Part shown: positions 21,773-29,921 of the stretch, in pieces
Layout of the letters: every line of letters begins with the position of its first letter
Numbering within the stretch: position 1 is the first letter of the stretch
Virus record (IMG/VR): IMGVR_UViG_3300008629_000021
Coordinates: 1 to 30,056 of that record
Direction: 5' to 3' (one strand)
Length of the DNA stretch: 30,056 nt
From: a virus
Program-made: the position numbers and the translations under genes
The notes under the pieces: model-generated
Told to the model about the DNA's origin: nothing
The model's input: the letters and a program-made list of their open reading frames with translations, nothing else
Database searches by the model: none

Positions 21773-21829
21773 TGTTCTACTATATTAGAACATTAGTGAC
21801 ATAGTATATTAGAACATTGCAAAAGTCAA
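21773..21829 (-). promoter_or_regulatory. Leftward promoter with palindromic operator
   Basis: On the minus strand TTGACT (21829-21824), a 17-base spacer and TACTAT (21806-21801), with TATACT as an alternative -10 at 15 bases. Downstream lies the palindrome TGTTCTA-ctatat-TAGAACA (21773-21792). TATATTAGAACATT occurs twice (21781-21794, 21805-21818), 24 bases apart, so two operator copies flank or cover the start site. Confidence 0.65.
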
Positions 21830-22428
21830 GAAAAATATTCAGATAATCGCCTAAATCAATAAAAACTATAAAGACAGGCCAATATATAAGAATGTAATAA
21901 AGTAACCCACAGTGGAATATATGCAAGTTTAAAGAGGTATATATATAGGTATGAATGTCAGGCTTTGAAATCCGCCTAAACTATTAATAAAATAAAACAA
22001 ATGTATATAAGACAATACAACTATATATAGATAGTCGGATCCGATTATTGTTACAGCTTGATAGGTTAATATAAATATCTCTAAAATTGCTTATGGGTTT
22101 ACTATCCTTCGCATATTTTCCCTTACATATCCCTCAATTGATCAACCGTAATTATCCCTGTAGCCCTTTATTATCAAGGGTTTGTTGTATAGGCTTGCTG
22201 ATGTGTCCAGGGATTAACCCTGCTTTCTGTGTGGGTTTTGTTGACCCATAGGGGGGACCCGTTTCTTGCTCGGGGAATTATTGTTATACCCTCCAAATCA
22301 CAAAAAATCAACTTTTGAATCCTCTTAACCCCCAAAAAGAGTAAAAACATTATCTTTCTTCTATACTACTCCTGTACACACTTATATTTCTTTCTTTAAT
22401 CTAGGTGGATATTCAGAATAAAGATAAA

Positions 22429-22450
22429 AACGTCCATATAACGTCCATAT
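22429..22450. repeat. Perfect tandem 11-base repeat
   Basis: AACGTCCATAT twice in a row, 4 bases before the TGTACC/GGTACA hairpin. The 11-base period places both copies on the same face of the helix, as for cooperative protein binding. Possible regulator or terminase recognition site. Confidence 0.65.
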
Positions 22451-22538
22451 CACTGTACCAAAAAAGGTACATTTTAGGCAATATCTAGAAAAGCCTATTG
22501 TAGCGCGGTTTATTAAGGATAAATAGTTTCACATTAAT

Positions 22539-22568
22539 CCACACTATCTGTGTGGTTACTCTTATAAT
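22539..22568 (+). promoter_or_regulatory. Possible late promoter with palindrome at the -35 position
   Basis: A perfect TATAAT (22563-22568) has no usable -35 box. Instead CCACAC-TATCT-GTGTGG (22539-22555) occupies that place. This is what an activator-dependent late promoter would look like; the start would lie about 110 bases before the small terminase gene. Confidence 0.45.
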
Positions 22569-22633
22569 ATACCTAAGTTTGATCTGTCTTATCTCAATGT
22601 AGATAACACCTCGTACATGCAGACCAACTTATT

Positions 22634-22662
22634 GGTGGTTGGGTCTCCTCCACTCAACCACC
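22634..22662. repeat. Inverted repeat just before the small terminase gene
   Basis: GGTGGTTG (22634-22641) and CAACCACC (22655-22662), loop of 13 bases. An overlapping alternative fold pairs AGACCAAC (22621-22628) with GTTGGGTCT (22638-22646) through one bulge. The two folds exclude each other. No ribosome site is seen before ATG 22685. Confidence 0.6.
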
Positions 22663-22684
22663 TCCCTCCTAACTTACCATAATC

Positions 22685-23074
22685 ATGGCTGACAAGAAAA
22701 GAAAGGGTAATCCCGCCCTCTACAAAGGGATGAAACCACTTAACCCAGCAGGGAGACCTAAAGGCTCTGTAAACAAATATACGGCTCTTGCTAGAGAAGT
22801 AATGAGTGCTAAAGGGCCTGAGATAGTGAACAAGGTAATCGAGAAGGCGATGGATGGAGATGTCCATTGTCTGAAGATGTGTATGGATAGGATTCTTCCT
22901 GTTCATAAGGCGGTTGACCCAAATAGAACGAAAAGTGACTCCCAGGTGATTATCAATGTTGCCTCAATTGACTCTATTGAACAGAAGGCTGCCTCCACCC
23001 CTAAAGAGAAGCTGGTTAATCCTAAAGAGAAGGATGACGATGAAGTGATTATTAATATTGCTGAAGATGGATAA
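22685..23074 (+). CDS. terS: Small terminase subunit candidate
   Basis: 129 residues. The N-terminal segment PAGRPKGSVNKYTALAREVM is the DUF5681/GPKGSxNK-type motif common in small terminase and terminase-associated proteins. A helical part (GPEIVNKVIEKAMDGDVHCLKMCMDRILP) follows, then a charged tail (KEKDDDEVIINIAEDG). It is upstream of the large terminase and separated from it by the PAPS-reductase-like and methyltransferase genes. It would recognise the packaging site. Stop overlaps the next start. Identity is from motif and place. Confidence 0.7.
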   Translation: MADKKRKGNPALYKGMKPLNPAGRPKGSVNKYTALAREVMSAKGPEIVNKVIEKAMDGDVHCLKMCMDRILPVHKAVDPNRTKSDSQVIINVASIDSIEQKAASTPKEKLVNPKEKDDDEVIINIAEDG

Positions 23075-23918
23075 ATTATTGATCTGTATGAGTGGTGGTC
23101 GAACCTCTGCTTATATGACAAAGAGAATTCTTGATGAATACTCTGATCAATACGAGATAGTTGTTTGTTTTGCTAATACGGGACAAGAGAATAACGAAAC
23201 TCTTGATTTTGTAAAAGAATGCGATGAGCGTTTTGGGTTTAACACTGTTTGGATTGAATCTGTAGTTAATGAGGGTCGTGTTGGTAGCACCCACAAGATT
23301 GTTGATTATGAATCAGCAAGCAGAGTTGGAAAACCTTTTGAGGACGTGGTTGCTAAGTACGGAATACCCAACATCTCCTATCCACATTGCACCCGTGAAC
23401 TAAAAGAAAACCCAGTTCACTCCTACATTAAGTCGATTGGTTGGAAAAAAGGTGAATATTACACCGCCCTGGGTATTAGAGAAGATGAACCCAAAAGAAT
23501 AAGAAAAACCACCAATAACCAGAACCGTATTTACCCCCTTGTTGATTGGTTTCCTAGTGATAAGCAAGATGTAATGGATTTTTGGTCTGAGCAAGAGTTT
23601 GACCTCCAACTACACGACTATCAAGGTAATTGTAAGTGGTGCTACAAGAAGTCAATCAAGAAGTTGTTTCAGATTATGGATGACGATATTCATACCTTTG
23701 ACTTCCCCAAGATGCTTGAAGAAAAGTATGGGCGTGTTGGCAAAAACAAGGTTAAGGGGGTGTTATCTGATGAGCCAAGAGCCTTTTTTAGAAATTACCT
23801 CTCAACAGAAAAACTAACCGAGTTATTTAATGAAACAAATTATAAGCAAATCAGTTTTGTCTTTGATGATTACGAACCTGAAGGATGTGCTGAATCATGT
23901 GAGGCGTTTGTAGAATGA
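23067..23918 (+). CDS. PAPS-reductase-like PP-loop protein
   Basis: 283 residues from ATG 23067 (the upstream TTG at 23058 is less likely). The PP-loop is SGGRTS (9-14). Then come a FANTGQENNETLDFV motif, a Cys-Thr-Arg-Glu-Leu-Lys motif (HCTRELK), GIREDEPKR, and a likely metal-binding CKWCYKK plus late Cys (CAESCEAF). This is the adenine-nucleotide alpha-hydrolase fold of CysH/DndC relatives. Such phage proteins activate a substrate with ATP; here sulfur or modified-base chemistry is possible. It is locked to the methyltransferase gene by an ATGA overlap. Confidence 0.85.
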   Translation: MDKLLICMSGGRTSAYMTKRILDEYSDQYEIVVCFANTGQENNETLDFVKECDERFGFNTVWIESVVNEGRVGSTHKIVDYESASRVGKPFEDVVAKYGIPNISYPHCTRELKENPVHSYIKSIGWKKGEYYTALGIREDEPKRIRKTTNNQNRIYPLVDWFPSDKQDVMDFWSEQEFDLQLHDYQGNCKWCYKKSIKKLFQIMDDDIHTFDFPKMLEEKYGRVGKNKVKGVLSDEPRAFFRNYLSTEKLTELFNETNYKQISFVFDDYEPEGCAESCEAFVE

Positions 23919-25060
23919 ACACACTTAGCCTATTCGATGGAATGTCCTGTGGACAGATTGCGCTGCAAAAGATGGGTATTAAGGTTGACAACTACTATGC
24001 CTCTGAGATTGACAAATGGGCAATTCAGATAGCCAAAAAGAATTTCCCAGACACCATCCATATTGGTGATGTTACTGAGGTCAGAGCAGAGGACTTACCC
24101 AAGATTGATCTATTGATGGGTGGTAGTCCATGTCAGGGTTTCTCGTTTGCTGGTAAACAGCTTAACTTTGATGACCCAAGGTCTGCCTTATTCTTTCAGT
24201 TTGTCAGGCTATTAAGGGATTGTAAACCTAAGTATTTCTTACTGGAAAACGTAAGAATGAAAAAGGAATATCAAGCGGTTATCAGTGAGCATTTGGGTGT
24301 TGAACCCGTGATGATTAATTCTGCTTTGGTATCTGCCCAGAATAGAGTGAGACTGTACTGGACGAATATACCTGGCATTGAGCAACCAGAGGATAAAGGC
24401 ATTGTTCTAAAGGATATTCTTGAGGAGTCTCCAGAAGATTGCACTTTTATGTCCGATAAGTTTGTAAATCGCAACAAAGACGCTGGCTGTCTTATTGATT
24501 CAAACAAACCCAAGGCAAGTAATCTTTCAGCAATGGAATATGTCAAGAATGGTAGACAAGGGGATTACATATTGTGTGGTCGTATTGTGGGAAGAAAGAT
24601 TAACCCAGAAACAGGCAAGAGAGATGACTACAACCCAAACCTAAAAACAGAGCAAAGGATAGAAGCCAGACCAGATGAGAAAAGTGGCTGCCTAACAACT
24701 GTTCAAAAAGACAATGTTTTGATCGTTCCAGAAGCCACCAAAAAAGGTTACACAGAGATAAATGAGGGGGGGTGCTTCGACCTAACCTTTCCAAACAGCA
24801 AAACAAGGAGGGGTAGGAATATGAAAGATAAAAGCAACTGTCTTACTGCTGCCAATTACGACTTTATGAGGTATGAACACCCTACCTATAGAAAACTCAC
24901 CCCAGTTGAGTGTGAGAGGCTTCAAACCGTGCCTGATAACTATACCGAGGGGGTTTCAAACACCCAAAGATACAAGATGCTTGGCAATGGTTGGACTGTG
25001 GATGTTATTGCTCATATTCTACAAGGTGTTAAAGAGCAACAAATGAGGGAGGTGGCTTAA
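23915..25060 (+). CDS. dcm: C5-cytosine DNA methyltransferase
   Basis: 381 residues with motif I SLFDGMSCGQIAL, IV GGSPCQGFS (catalytic Cys73), VI LLENVRMKKEY (Glu111), VIII AQNRVRLYWT, and C-terminal IX/X with RKLTPVECERLQTVP and MLGNGWTVDVIAHIL. The target-recognition part is between about 155 and 335. All catalytic residues are present. The phage presumably methylates its own DNA against host restriction; the target sequence cannot be read. Position between terminase subunits suggests late expression. Starts as ATGA overlap with the PP-loop gene and ends as TAATG with terL. Confidence 0.96.
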   Translation: MNTLSLFDGMSCGQIALQKMGIKVDNYYASEIDKWAIQIAKKNFPDTIHIGDVTEVRAEDLPKIDLLMGGSPCQGFSFAGKQLNFDDPRSALFFQFVRLLRDCKPKYFLLENVRMKKEYQAVISEHLGVEPVMINSALVSAQNRVRLYWTNIPGIEQPEDKGIVLKDILEESPEDCTFMSDKFVNRNKDAGCLIDSNKPKASNLSAMEYVKNGRQGDYILCGRIVGRKINPETGKRDDYNPNLKTEQRIEARPDEKSGCLTTVQKDNVLIVPEATKKGYTEINEGGCFDLTFPNSKTRRGRNMKDKSNCLTAANYDFMRYEHPTYRKLTPVECERLQTVPDNYTEGVSNTQRYKMLGNGWTVDVIAHILQGVKEQQMREVA

Positions 25061-26310
25061 TGGCAACCCTTGACATAGACCTCCACCCTGCTCAACTGGA
25101 GATATTCCACTCCGATAAACGATTTAAGGTTGTTGCTGCTGGTCGTAGGTTTGGAAAGTCTAGGCTGGCTGCTTGGATTCTTTTAATTAAGGCGATCCAA
25201 TCAGAGTCTAAAGACGTATTCTATATTGCCCCTACCTTCCAGCAAGCGAAAGATGTGATGTGGGGGATGTTAAAGGATTTAGGCAAAGACCTAATTGCCA
25301 ATGCCCACGAAAATACAGGTGTTCTTACCCTTATTAACGGCAGAAAGATATTCCTAAAGGGAAGTGACCGTCCTGATACCCTTCGTGGTGTTGGTTTGAC
25401 CTATGTTGTGCTTGATGAGTACGCCAGTATGAAAGCGGTTGTATGGGAGCAAATCATACGCCCTACTCTTGCTGATGTTAAAGGTGGTGCTTTATTCATA
25501 GGTACACCTGCTGGCAAAAACCACTTCTACGACCTCTATATAGATGCTCAAGAGGATGACCAGTGGGAGGCTTTTCAGTTTAACTCAACTGATAACCCCT
25601 TTATCCCCAAGGAGGAGATAGAAGCTGCAATGAAATCTATGTCCTCGATGTCTTTTAGGCAAGAATTTGAGGCATCGTTTGAGACTTTTTCAGGTGGAAT
25701 CTTTAAAGAAGAATGGTTTAAAACCTCTGAAGAACCTACTGAGGGAAATTATGTTATTGCTATTGACCCTGCTGGCTTTGAGGCGGTGGAAACAGAGCGT
25801 AATTTAAAGCGAAGTCGCTTAGACGAAACAGCCATTGCCATCGTGAAGATAGACAGAGATAAGTGGTGGGTCAAAGATATTCTTCATGGTCGATGGAATA
25901 TCAAGGAAACCGCCAAGAAAATCCTTAAATCCGCCATTCTATGTGAGTCCTCTACCGTTGGTATCGAAACAGGCTCTCTAAGGAACGCCATATTACCCTA
26001 CTTGGAAGATGAAATGAGAACTGAGGGGCAGTACCTCACTATCATCGAAATGAGGCATGGGGGGAAAAAGAAGAATGACCGTATTACTTGGTCATTACAA
26101 GGAAGAATGGAGCATGGACAAATCACCTTTAACGAGGATAAAGATTGGCGTGTGTTTACCTCACAAATGTTGGACTTTCCTAACCGATTAAGCCATGACG
26201 ATATGCTCGATGCCCTAGCTTATATAGATCAGGTGTCTGTGGCAGACTTTGCCCACTCGATAGAACTGGAAGATGATTGGTCTCCTATGGATGCGGTCAG
26301 TGGTTATTGA
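25060..26310 (+). CDS. terL: Large terminase subunit
   Basis: 416 residues. ATPase domain with Walker A AAGRRFGKS (26-34), Walker B YVVLDEY (D119, E120), and coupling motif LFIGTPAGKNHFYDLY. The nuclease domain starts about 230 with IAIDPAG, has IGIETGSL-type strand (TVGIETGS) and ends with HDDMLDALAY, the RNase H-fold acidic residues. Drives DNA into the prohead and cuts the concatemer. Overlaps the methyltransferase gene by one base (TAATG). Length is typical of this group. Confidence 0.96.
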   Translation: MATLDIDLHPAQLEIFHSDKRFKVVAAGRRFGKSRLAAWILLIKAIQSESKDVFYIAPTFQQAKDVMWGMLKDLGKDLIANAHENTGVLTLINGRKIFLKGSDRPDTLRGVGLTYVVLDEYASMKAVVWEQIIRPTLADVKGGALFIGTPAGKNHFYDLYIDAQEDDQWEAFQFNSTDNPFIPKEEIEAAMKSMSSMSFRQEFEASFETFSGGIFKEEWFKTSEEPTEGNYVIAIDPAGFEAVETERNLKRSRLDETAIAIVKIDRDKWWVKDILHGRWNIKETAKKILKSAILCESSTVGIETGSLRNAILPYLEDEMRTEGQYLTIIEMRHGGKKKNDRITWSLQGRMEHGQITFNEDKDWRVFTSQMLDFPNRLSHDDMLDALAYIDQVSVADFAHSIELEDDWSPMDAVSGY

Positions 26311-26486
26311 TGAAAGTCGATATAGATGACGCTATCGTTGCCTGTAAGTTACTGAAGAAGTCCTCTCTCCACACAGAGTCGTTTTGGGTACATCATTCAC
26401 AGCTTGTTGTACTCAATTTTTTAAAAAAAATCGGCTTCAAAGCCGTTTCATTAGTAAAGGAAGAAAATGTACCGAAATCTAAATGA
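26310..26486 (+). CDS. Hypothetical 58-residue protein
   Basis: ATG 26310 shares a base with the terL stop (TGATG), so I use it instead of the longer frame from 26277. The product is basic (MKVDIDDAIVACKLLKKSSLHTES, then FLKKIGFKAVSLVKEENVPKSK). A perfect CGGCT-TCAA-AGCCG hairpin (26432-26445) lies inside its end. Overlaps the next gene by 20 bases. Function unknown. Confidence 0.6.
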   Translation: MKVDIDDAIVACKLLKKSSLHTESFWVHHSQLVVLNFLKKIGFKAVSLVKEENVPKSK

Positions 26487-26703
26487 CCTAGACGATGATG
26501 AATTCGATGATGTCGTTGAATATAGCGATACTACAGATAATGTAGTAACTAGATACGCTATTGCCTGTCAAGTAATCGCCAATTTGATTGAAGATGTTAA
26601 CCCAGGCATTAAATCTAACGATGATTTGGTTGATTTAACCATTTGTAAGATGATTATGGATGGCATTATCGAGATTCAAGATATAAGTGATATAGTTCAC
26701 TAA
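26467..26703 (+). CDS. Hypothetical acidic 78-residue protein
   Basis: ATG 26467 with AAAGGAAGA upstream. Very acidic (LNDLDDDEFDDVVEYSD, EDVNPGIKSNDDLVDL), helical in the middle (TRYAIACQVIANLIEDV). It is between terminase and portal and ends directly in a terminator, so it closes the terminase transcription unit. No family recognised. Confidence 0.65.
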   Translation: MYRNLNDLDDDEFDDVVEYSDTTDNVVTRYAIACQVIANLIEDVNPGIKSNDDLVDLTICKMIMDGIIEIQDISDIVH

Positions 26704-26728
26704 AAACCTTACACTTTATGTGGTTTTT
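26702..26728 (+). terminator. Intrinsic terminator after the terminase unit
   Basis: AAAAACC (26702-26708) pairs with GGTTTTT (26722-26728); an inner ACA/TGT pair and a CTTTA loop extend it past a two-base bulge. It starts at the stop codon of the acidic protein. Portal expression must then come from a promoter within 26729-26855, where TAAAAT boxes are seen but no clear -35. Confidence 0.65.
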
Positions 26729-26858
26729 GTGGTAAAATACGCCTCATAAAATAGATATCTGTTTTACGCATTTCCATCGCCATAACTGTCCTTTCTGGAT
26801 AGCGGTAATCCCACTGGAACAGCACCTCTGCTGACAATTCCATTCAAACAATACTTTG

Positions 26859-28805
26859 ATGGATAAAGAAACCCAATACCAGGCACTCGCTAGTTGGCTT
26901 AACTACCGACTTGAAAGCTGGAGAACTCACCGAGACATTAATTACACACCTAAATGGGACGAATACTATCGTCTATGGCGTGGTATATGGATGGCTGGTG
27001 ATAAAACCAGAAACTCAGAAAAATCAAGACTCATTGCCCCTGCGCTACAGCAAGCGGTAGAGTCCAGTGTTGCTGAATTAGAAGAAGCAACCTTTGGCAG
27101 AGGCAAGTGGTTTGACATAAAAGATGATATGTTAGACCAAGACCCCTCAGATGCTGAATATTTAAGGAACTTGTTACAGGAGGACTTAGAACATACGGGT
27201 GTCAAAGACGCTGTATGTGAAGTTTTCCTTAACGGTGCTGTCTATGGCACGGGTATCGGTAAGATTGTTGTCGATCAGACAATTACTCGCTCTCCTGCAC
27301 AAGTCCCCGTTGAGGGGACTCTTACTTCCACTCGTCAAATAGTGGAATATCCCTCCATAGATGTTCGTGTTGAACCCATCTCACCTAAAGAATTCCTAAT
27401 CGACCCCTCCGCTAATTCAATCGATGAAGCTCTAGGTGTTGCCCATGAGGTTATCAAGCCTCGATACCACGTTGTAGAGGGAATTCAGTCAGGTATCTAC
27501 CGTGATGTTCCTCTTGATGGTGATTATGACGTGGTGAGAATGGGCTTCGACCCAGAAACCAAACAAGCAGATGAATCTGACTCTGTAAAGATATGTGAAT
27601 ATTGGGGCAAAGTACCCAAACGCTTCCTTAAACCGAAAGCAGACAAAGATGACTTTGAATATACTAAGAGTGATGAACTGGTAGAGGCTGTTGTTACGAT
27701 ATGTAATGACGAATACATCCTAAGAGTAGAAGAAAACGCTTTTATGATGGAAGATAGACCTTTCATCTCTTATCAGCACGACATTGTTCCTAATAAATTC
27801 TGGGGCAGAGGTGTTTGTGAGAAAGGTTACAACCCTCAGAAAGCCTTAGATGCTGAAATGAGGGCGAGAATAGACTCTCTTGCTCTAACAACCACGCCAA
27901 TGATGGCTGCCGATGCCACCAGACTCCCTAGAGGTATCAAGTTTGAGGTAAGACCAGGCAAAACAGTCCTAACAAATGGCTCACCTAGAGAAGCTATCAT
28001 GCCTTTGGATATGGGTTCTACCGATCCATCTACTTTTAACCAAGTAGCTGCCCTACAGAACATGATTCAGATGGGTACAGGCTCTACCGATACAGGTACG
28101 GCAAATGATACCGCCTCTGGTATGTCGATGATGCAATCGGCTGCGATTAAACGCCAGAAACGCACCTTAATGAACTTCCAAAACACCTTCTTAATCCCAA
28201 TGATTAATAAGGCAATGTGGCGCAAGATTCAGTTCGATGTTGACCGATACCCAGTGTCAGATTACAAGTTTATTCCTTACTCAACAATGGGGATTATGGC
28301 TAAAGAGTTGGAGATGACACAGATGGTGCAGATGCTCCAAGCCATACCCAAAGATTCACCAGCCTTCAATGTTATTCTCCTCGCCTTATTCCAAAACTCC
28401 TCAATCCACAACAGAGACCAAATTGTCCAAGCACTTGTACAGGGTAATCAGCCTAATCCAGAAGCACAGCAGATGCAACAGATGGGTATGCAACTCGAAA
28501 TACAGAAAGCTCAAGCAGACATACAAAAGACTCTAGCTGAAGCAGAGGAAGAAAAAGCCAAGGCGGTCAAGTGGACAGCAGAGGCCCAGAAAGATGCGCC
28601 TAGTGAAATCCAAGTCCAGGAGAAGATTCTTAAATTACAAAAAGATGCCCTTAGTCTGGAGAAAACTAAAGCAGATATTCTCAATAAGAACTCTGAGACT
28701 GCTAGAAATGTTCCAGAGGTAGATCACCTTAAATCAGAAACCATACTCAACCTCGCCAAAGCAAGAGCAGAGGGTGAGAAAACAACTATTCCAACTTATA
28801 ACTGA
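26859..28805 (+). CDS. Portal protein
   Basis: 648 residues from ATG 26859; a TTG directly before it is the only other start, and no ribosome site precedes either. The sequence has the portal pattern of podoviruses: WDEYYRLWRGIWMAGDKTRNSEKSRLIAPALQQAVESSVAELEEATFGRG near the start, FWGRGVCEKGYNPQKALDAEMRARIDSL in the middle, and a long C-terminal helical barrel (LEIQKAQADIQKTLAEAEEEKAKAVKW). Twelve copies would form the DNA channel. It follows the terminase unit and precedes scaffold and coat, which supports the call. Confidence 0.88.
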   Translation: MDKETQYQALASWLNYRLESWRTHRDINYTPKWDEYYRLWRGIWMAGDKTRNSEKSRLIAPALQQAVESSVAELEEATFGRGKWFDIKDDMLDQDPSDAEYLRNLLQEDLEHTGVKDAVCEVFLNGAVYGTGIGKIVVDQTITRSPAQVPVEGTLTSTRQIVEYPSIDVRVEPISPKEFLIDPSANSIDEALGVAHEVIKPRYHVVEGIQSGIYRDVPLDGDYDVVRMGFDPETKQADESDSVKICEYWGKVPKRFLKPKADKDDFEYTKSDELVEAVVTICNDEYILRVEENAFMMEDRPFISYQHDIVPNKFWGRGVCEKGYNPQKALDAEMRARIDSLALTTTPMMAADATRLPRGIKFEVRPGKTVLTNGSPREAIMPLDMGSTDPSTFNQVAALQNMIQMGTGSTDTGTANDTASGMSMMQSAAIKRQKRTLMNFQNTFLIPMINKAMWRKIQFDVDRYPVSDYKFIPYSTMGIMAKELEMTQMVQMLQAIPKDSPAFNVILLALFQNSSIHNRDQIVQALVQGNQPNPEAQQMQQMGMQLEIQKAQADIQKTLAEAEEEKAKAVKWTAEAQKDAPSEIQVQEKILKLQKDALSLEKTKADILNKNSETARNVPEVDHLKSETILNLAKARAEGEKTTIPTYN

Positions 28806-28811
28806 TAACCG

Positions 28812-29036
28812 TTGAAAACAGACGAACAGTTCATCAAGGACAGGTTAGAGATGATGCAGTCAGATGGCTGGCTAGACTTCATTAACGACCTAGAAACTAT
28901 CGAGCAAAGTGCCAGAAACATCGACACTATGGACGATGAAAAAGACCTTTGGGAAGCCAAGGGTCAGTCACGAATTCTGAATTTTATATTGAATTTAGAG
29001 AATGTGACGAAACTCAGCTTAGAGCAATCCGACTAG
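28812..29036 (+). CDS. Small protein between portal and scaffold
   Basis: 74 residues from TTG 28812, or 61 from ATG 28851 (AAGGA at 28836). I keep the longer form because similar small phage proteins begin with a helix of the type FIKDRLEMMQSDGWLDFINDLE. The rest (DDEKDLWEAKGQSRILNFILNLENVT) is a second helical hairpin. It is acidic. Probably a head-assembly accessory; not a named family. Confidence 0.6.
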   Translation: MKTDEQFIKDRLEMMQSDGWLDFINDLETIEQSARNIDTMDDEKDLWEAKGQSRILNFILNLENVTKLSLEQSD

Positions 29037-29086
29037 GACTCTAAATCTTATAACTTCACAATCCCATTCGGGACGGAGAGACCAAT

Positions 29087-29902
29087 ATGACAGTAGTAGT
29101 AGATGACGTGACACACGTTGAAACCGACCAGGTAACAGAAACTCAGGAGATAGCAACAGAAGAAATACAGGCAGAGGCTTTAACAGAGTCAGAAGCCAGT
29201 GTAGAGGCTGAATATGAACCCCCTGAGAAGTATGCTGGAAAGTCTTTGCAAGATGTGATTGAAATGCATCAAAACGCAGAGAAAGCAATAGGTAAACAAG
29301 GACAGACCGTTGGTGAGCAACGACAACTGATAGAAAGTTTACTAGAAACACAGAAGGCTACAGAAGCTACAGCACCGACTGAAGAACCTGTAAGTTTTGA
29401 AGATCAATTCTATAACGACCCTGCTTCGGCAGTTAACTCAGCTATAGAAAATCACCCAGAACTTATTAAGGCAAGAGAAGAACGGGCAACTTTAGAACAA
29501 CAAAATCAATTGGGGATTCTTGAAAAATCCTATCCAAACTGGCAAGAAAGGGTCGCTGACTCTAAATTCCAAGATTGGCTAGGTGAAAGTGAGATTCGCC
29601 AAGAGATATTCCGCAAGGCAGATACCGAATATAGACCTGACTATGCGATTGAACTTTTTGATATGTATGACAAGATCAATATGCTTGACAAGACTCAAGA
29701 GGTACAAGAGCAAGAAGCGTCTAAACGCGAACAAGCCTTAAAGAAAACCAGTTCTGAAACTCGCTCCTCTGGAGACGCTGTTGGTGGCAAGAAGATGTAC
29801 CGTAGGGCTGATTTAATCAACCTACAGGTCACAGACCCTTCCAGATACGAGGCATTGTCTGATGAGATTCAGCAAGCCTACGCAGAAGGTAGGGTGAGAT
29901 AA
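29087..29902 (+). CDS. Scaffolding protein
   Basis: 271 residues, acidic and helical, Glu/Gln/Thr-rich at the start (ETQEIATEEIQAEALTESEASVEAE). The signature parts are PPEKYAGKSLQDVIEMHQNAEKAIGKQG, FEDQFYNDPASAVNSAIENHPE, and a basic C-terminal helix (GGKKMYRRADLINLQVTDPSRYEALSDEIQQAY). This order matches scaffolds of podoviruses, where the basic C-terminus binds the coat. It lies directly before the coat gene. Confidence 0.85.
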   Translation: MTVVVDDVTHVETDQVTETQEIATEEIQAEALTESEASVEAEYEPPEKYAGKSLQDVIEMHQNAEKAIGKQGQTVGEQRQLIESLLETQKATEATAPTEEPVSFEDQFYNDPASAVNSAIENHPELIKAREERATLEQQNQLGILEKSYPNWQERVADSKFQDWLGESEIRQEIFRKADTEYRPDYAIELFDMYDKINMLDKTQEVQEQEASKREQALKKTSSETRSSGDAVGGKKMYRRADLINLQVTDPSRYEALSDEIQQAYAEGRVR

Positions 29903-29921
29903 ACTTTAACGGAGTATAAAA

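Larger units (their letters stand above)
21840..22684. other. Long non-coding region before the terminase genes
   Basis: About 845 bases without a credible gene on either strand. It is AT-rich up to 22080, then holds a series of short palindromes: CCCTT/AAGGG (22164-22180), CAGGGATTAACCCTG (22208-22222), TGGGT/ACCCA (22232-22248) followed by GGGGGGACCC (22251-22260). Further on are a tandem AACGTCCATAT pair (22429-22450), TGTACC/GGTACA (22454-22471), CCACAC/GTGTGG (22539-22555) and GGTGGTTG/CAACCACC (22634-22662). Late promoters and a packaging signal are expected here but not proven. Confidence 0.6.

Noticed and set aside
22589-22906. Leftward frame of 105 codons over the start of the small terminase gene
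   Set aside because: Antisense shadow of the small terminase gene and its leader; no ribosome site, composition unlike a protein.
26432-26445. Hairpin CGGCT/AGCCG as a terminator after terL
   Set aside because: Only three Ts follow and it lies within a coding frame; the better terminator is at 26702-26728.
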